From positions 1 to 46,888 of the forward strand of contig CACODD010000006.1 of the NCBI GenBank assembly GCA_902625895.1: 46,888 bases of DNA, read 5' to 3'. Both the position numbers and the translations under genes were made by a program. Of the stretch, positions 46,625 to 46,888 are shown piece by piece (positions within the stretch are counted from its first letter, which is position 1; each line of letters opens with the position of its first letter). The notes under the pieces are model-generated. The model had not been told where the DNA came from and searched no databases. It saw only the letters and a list, made by a program, of their open reading frames with translations. The stretch comes from an uncultured Alphaproteobacteria bacterium. Lineage in GTDB: Bacteria; Pseudomonadota; Alphaproteobacteria; Methylaequorales; Methylaequoraceae.

Positions 46625-46888
46625 CTGTTAATTTGAAATCTGGTGGATACCTTGTTATTAATCAAACCGAAGCACTTGTTTCAATTGACATTAATTCAGG
46701 TAAATATACGAAACAACGAAACATTGAGGATACCGCTTTTAAGACGAATTTAGAAGCTTCAGAGGAAATTAGCAAACAATTGCGAATTCGCGATTTAGCA
46801 GGATTAATTGTTATAGATTTTATAGATATGCTTGATAGAGGTCATAACATCAAAGTTGAAAGAAAGCTAAAAGAATGTCTAAGAGAAG
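46618..46888 (+). CDS. rne: Ribonuclease E/G fragment: no N-terminal S1 region, 3' end beyond window
   Basis: In-frame [71 protein letters not shown]...VERKLKECLRE, the RNase E catalytic core; upstream in-frame codons (46501-46617) are antisense to the TPR gene and do not resemble RNase E. Absent from the supplied ORF track. Confidence 0.8.

Noticed and set aside
1-46888. CRISPR arrays, prophage, transposons, tRNA/rRNA genes
   Set aside because: No repeat-spacer pattern, transposase/integrase or structural-RNA-like sequence noticed; nearly all gaps are below 130 bp. No tRNAscan/Infernal run was possible.

Overview
This is a gene-dense, AT-rich stretch of a streamlined marine-type alphaproteobacterial genome. 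The lineage is inferred from gene content and synteny (Pelagibacter/AEGEAN-169-like); no phylogeny was run. About 55 protein-coding genes can be supported. I saw no rRNA, tRNA, CRISPR array or mobile element. The main blocks are: purA(partial)/rpoH/rluD; a three-gene block of poorly characterised proteins; a complete minus-strand proteorhodopsin plus retinal cluster (PR, crtE, crtI, crtB, crtY, blh); OM/lipoprotein/porin genes; an ABC-importer plus ExbB-ExbD-ExbD-TonB run; tusA/xseB/ispA/tlyA, aroC/fabI, pdxH/hemA/msrB, thiO-thiS-thiG, pyrE and fhs; galU-ugd-phosphohexomutase with a glycosyltransferase and a J-protein; clpS-clpA; an orphan NrdJ C-terminal (TSCPD plus Zn-ribbon) protein in a run with RidA and a COG3146-like protein; NDUFA12-MlaD-MlaD-DUF2155; and aat/accC/accB/aroQ. 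The strongest second-look items are: (1) the orphan class-II RNR C-terminal module without a catalytic subunit in the window; (2) a head-to-head junction near 46.62 kb, where an M48-protease-like gene and an RNase E/G gene both lack their N-termini (deletion or assembly chimera); (3) a blue-tuned (Gln105-type) proteorhodopsin separated from its retinal genes by a strong intrinsic terminator; (4) two paralogous HExxH mini-proteins at separate loci; (5) an ABC importer contiguous with a TonB energising system.
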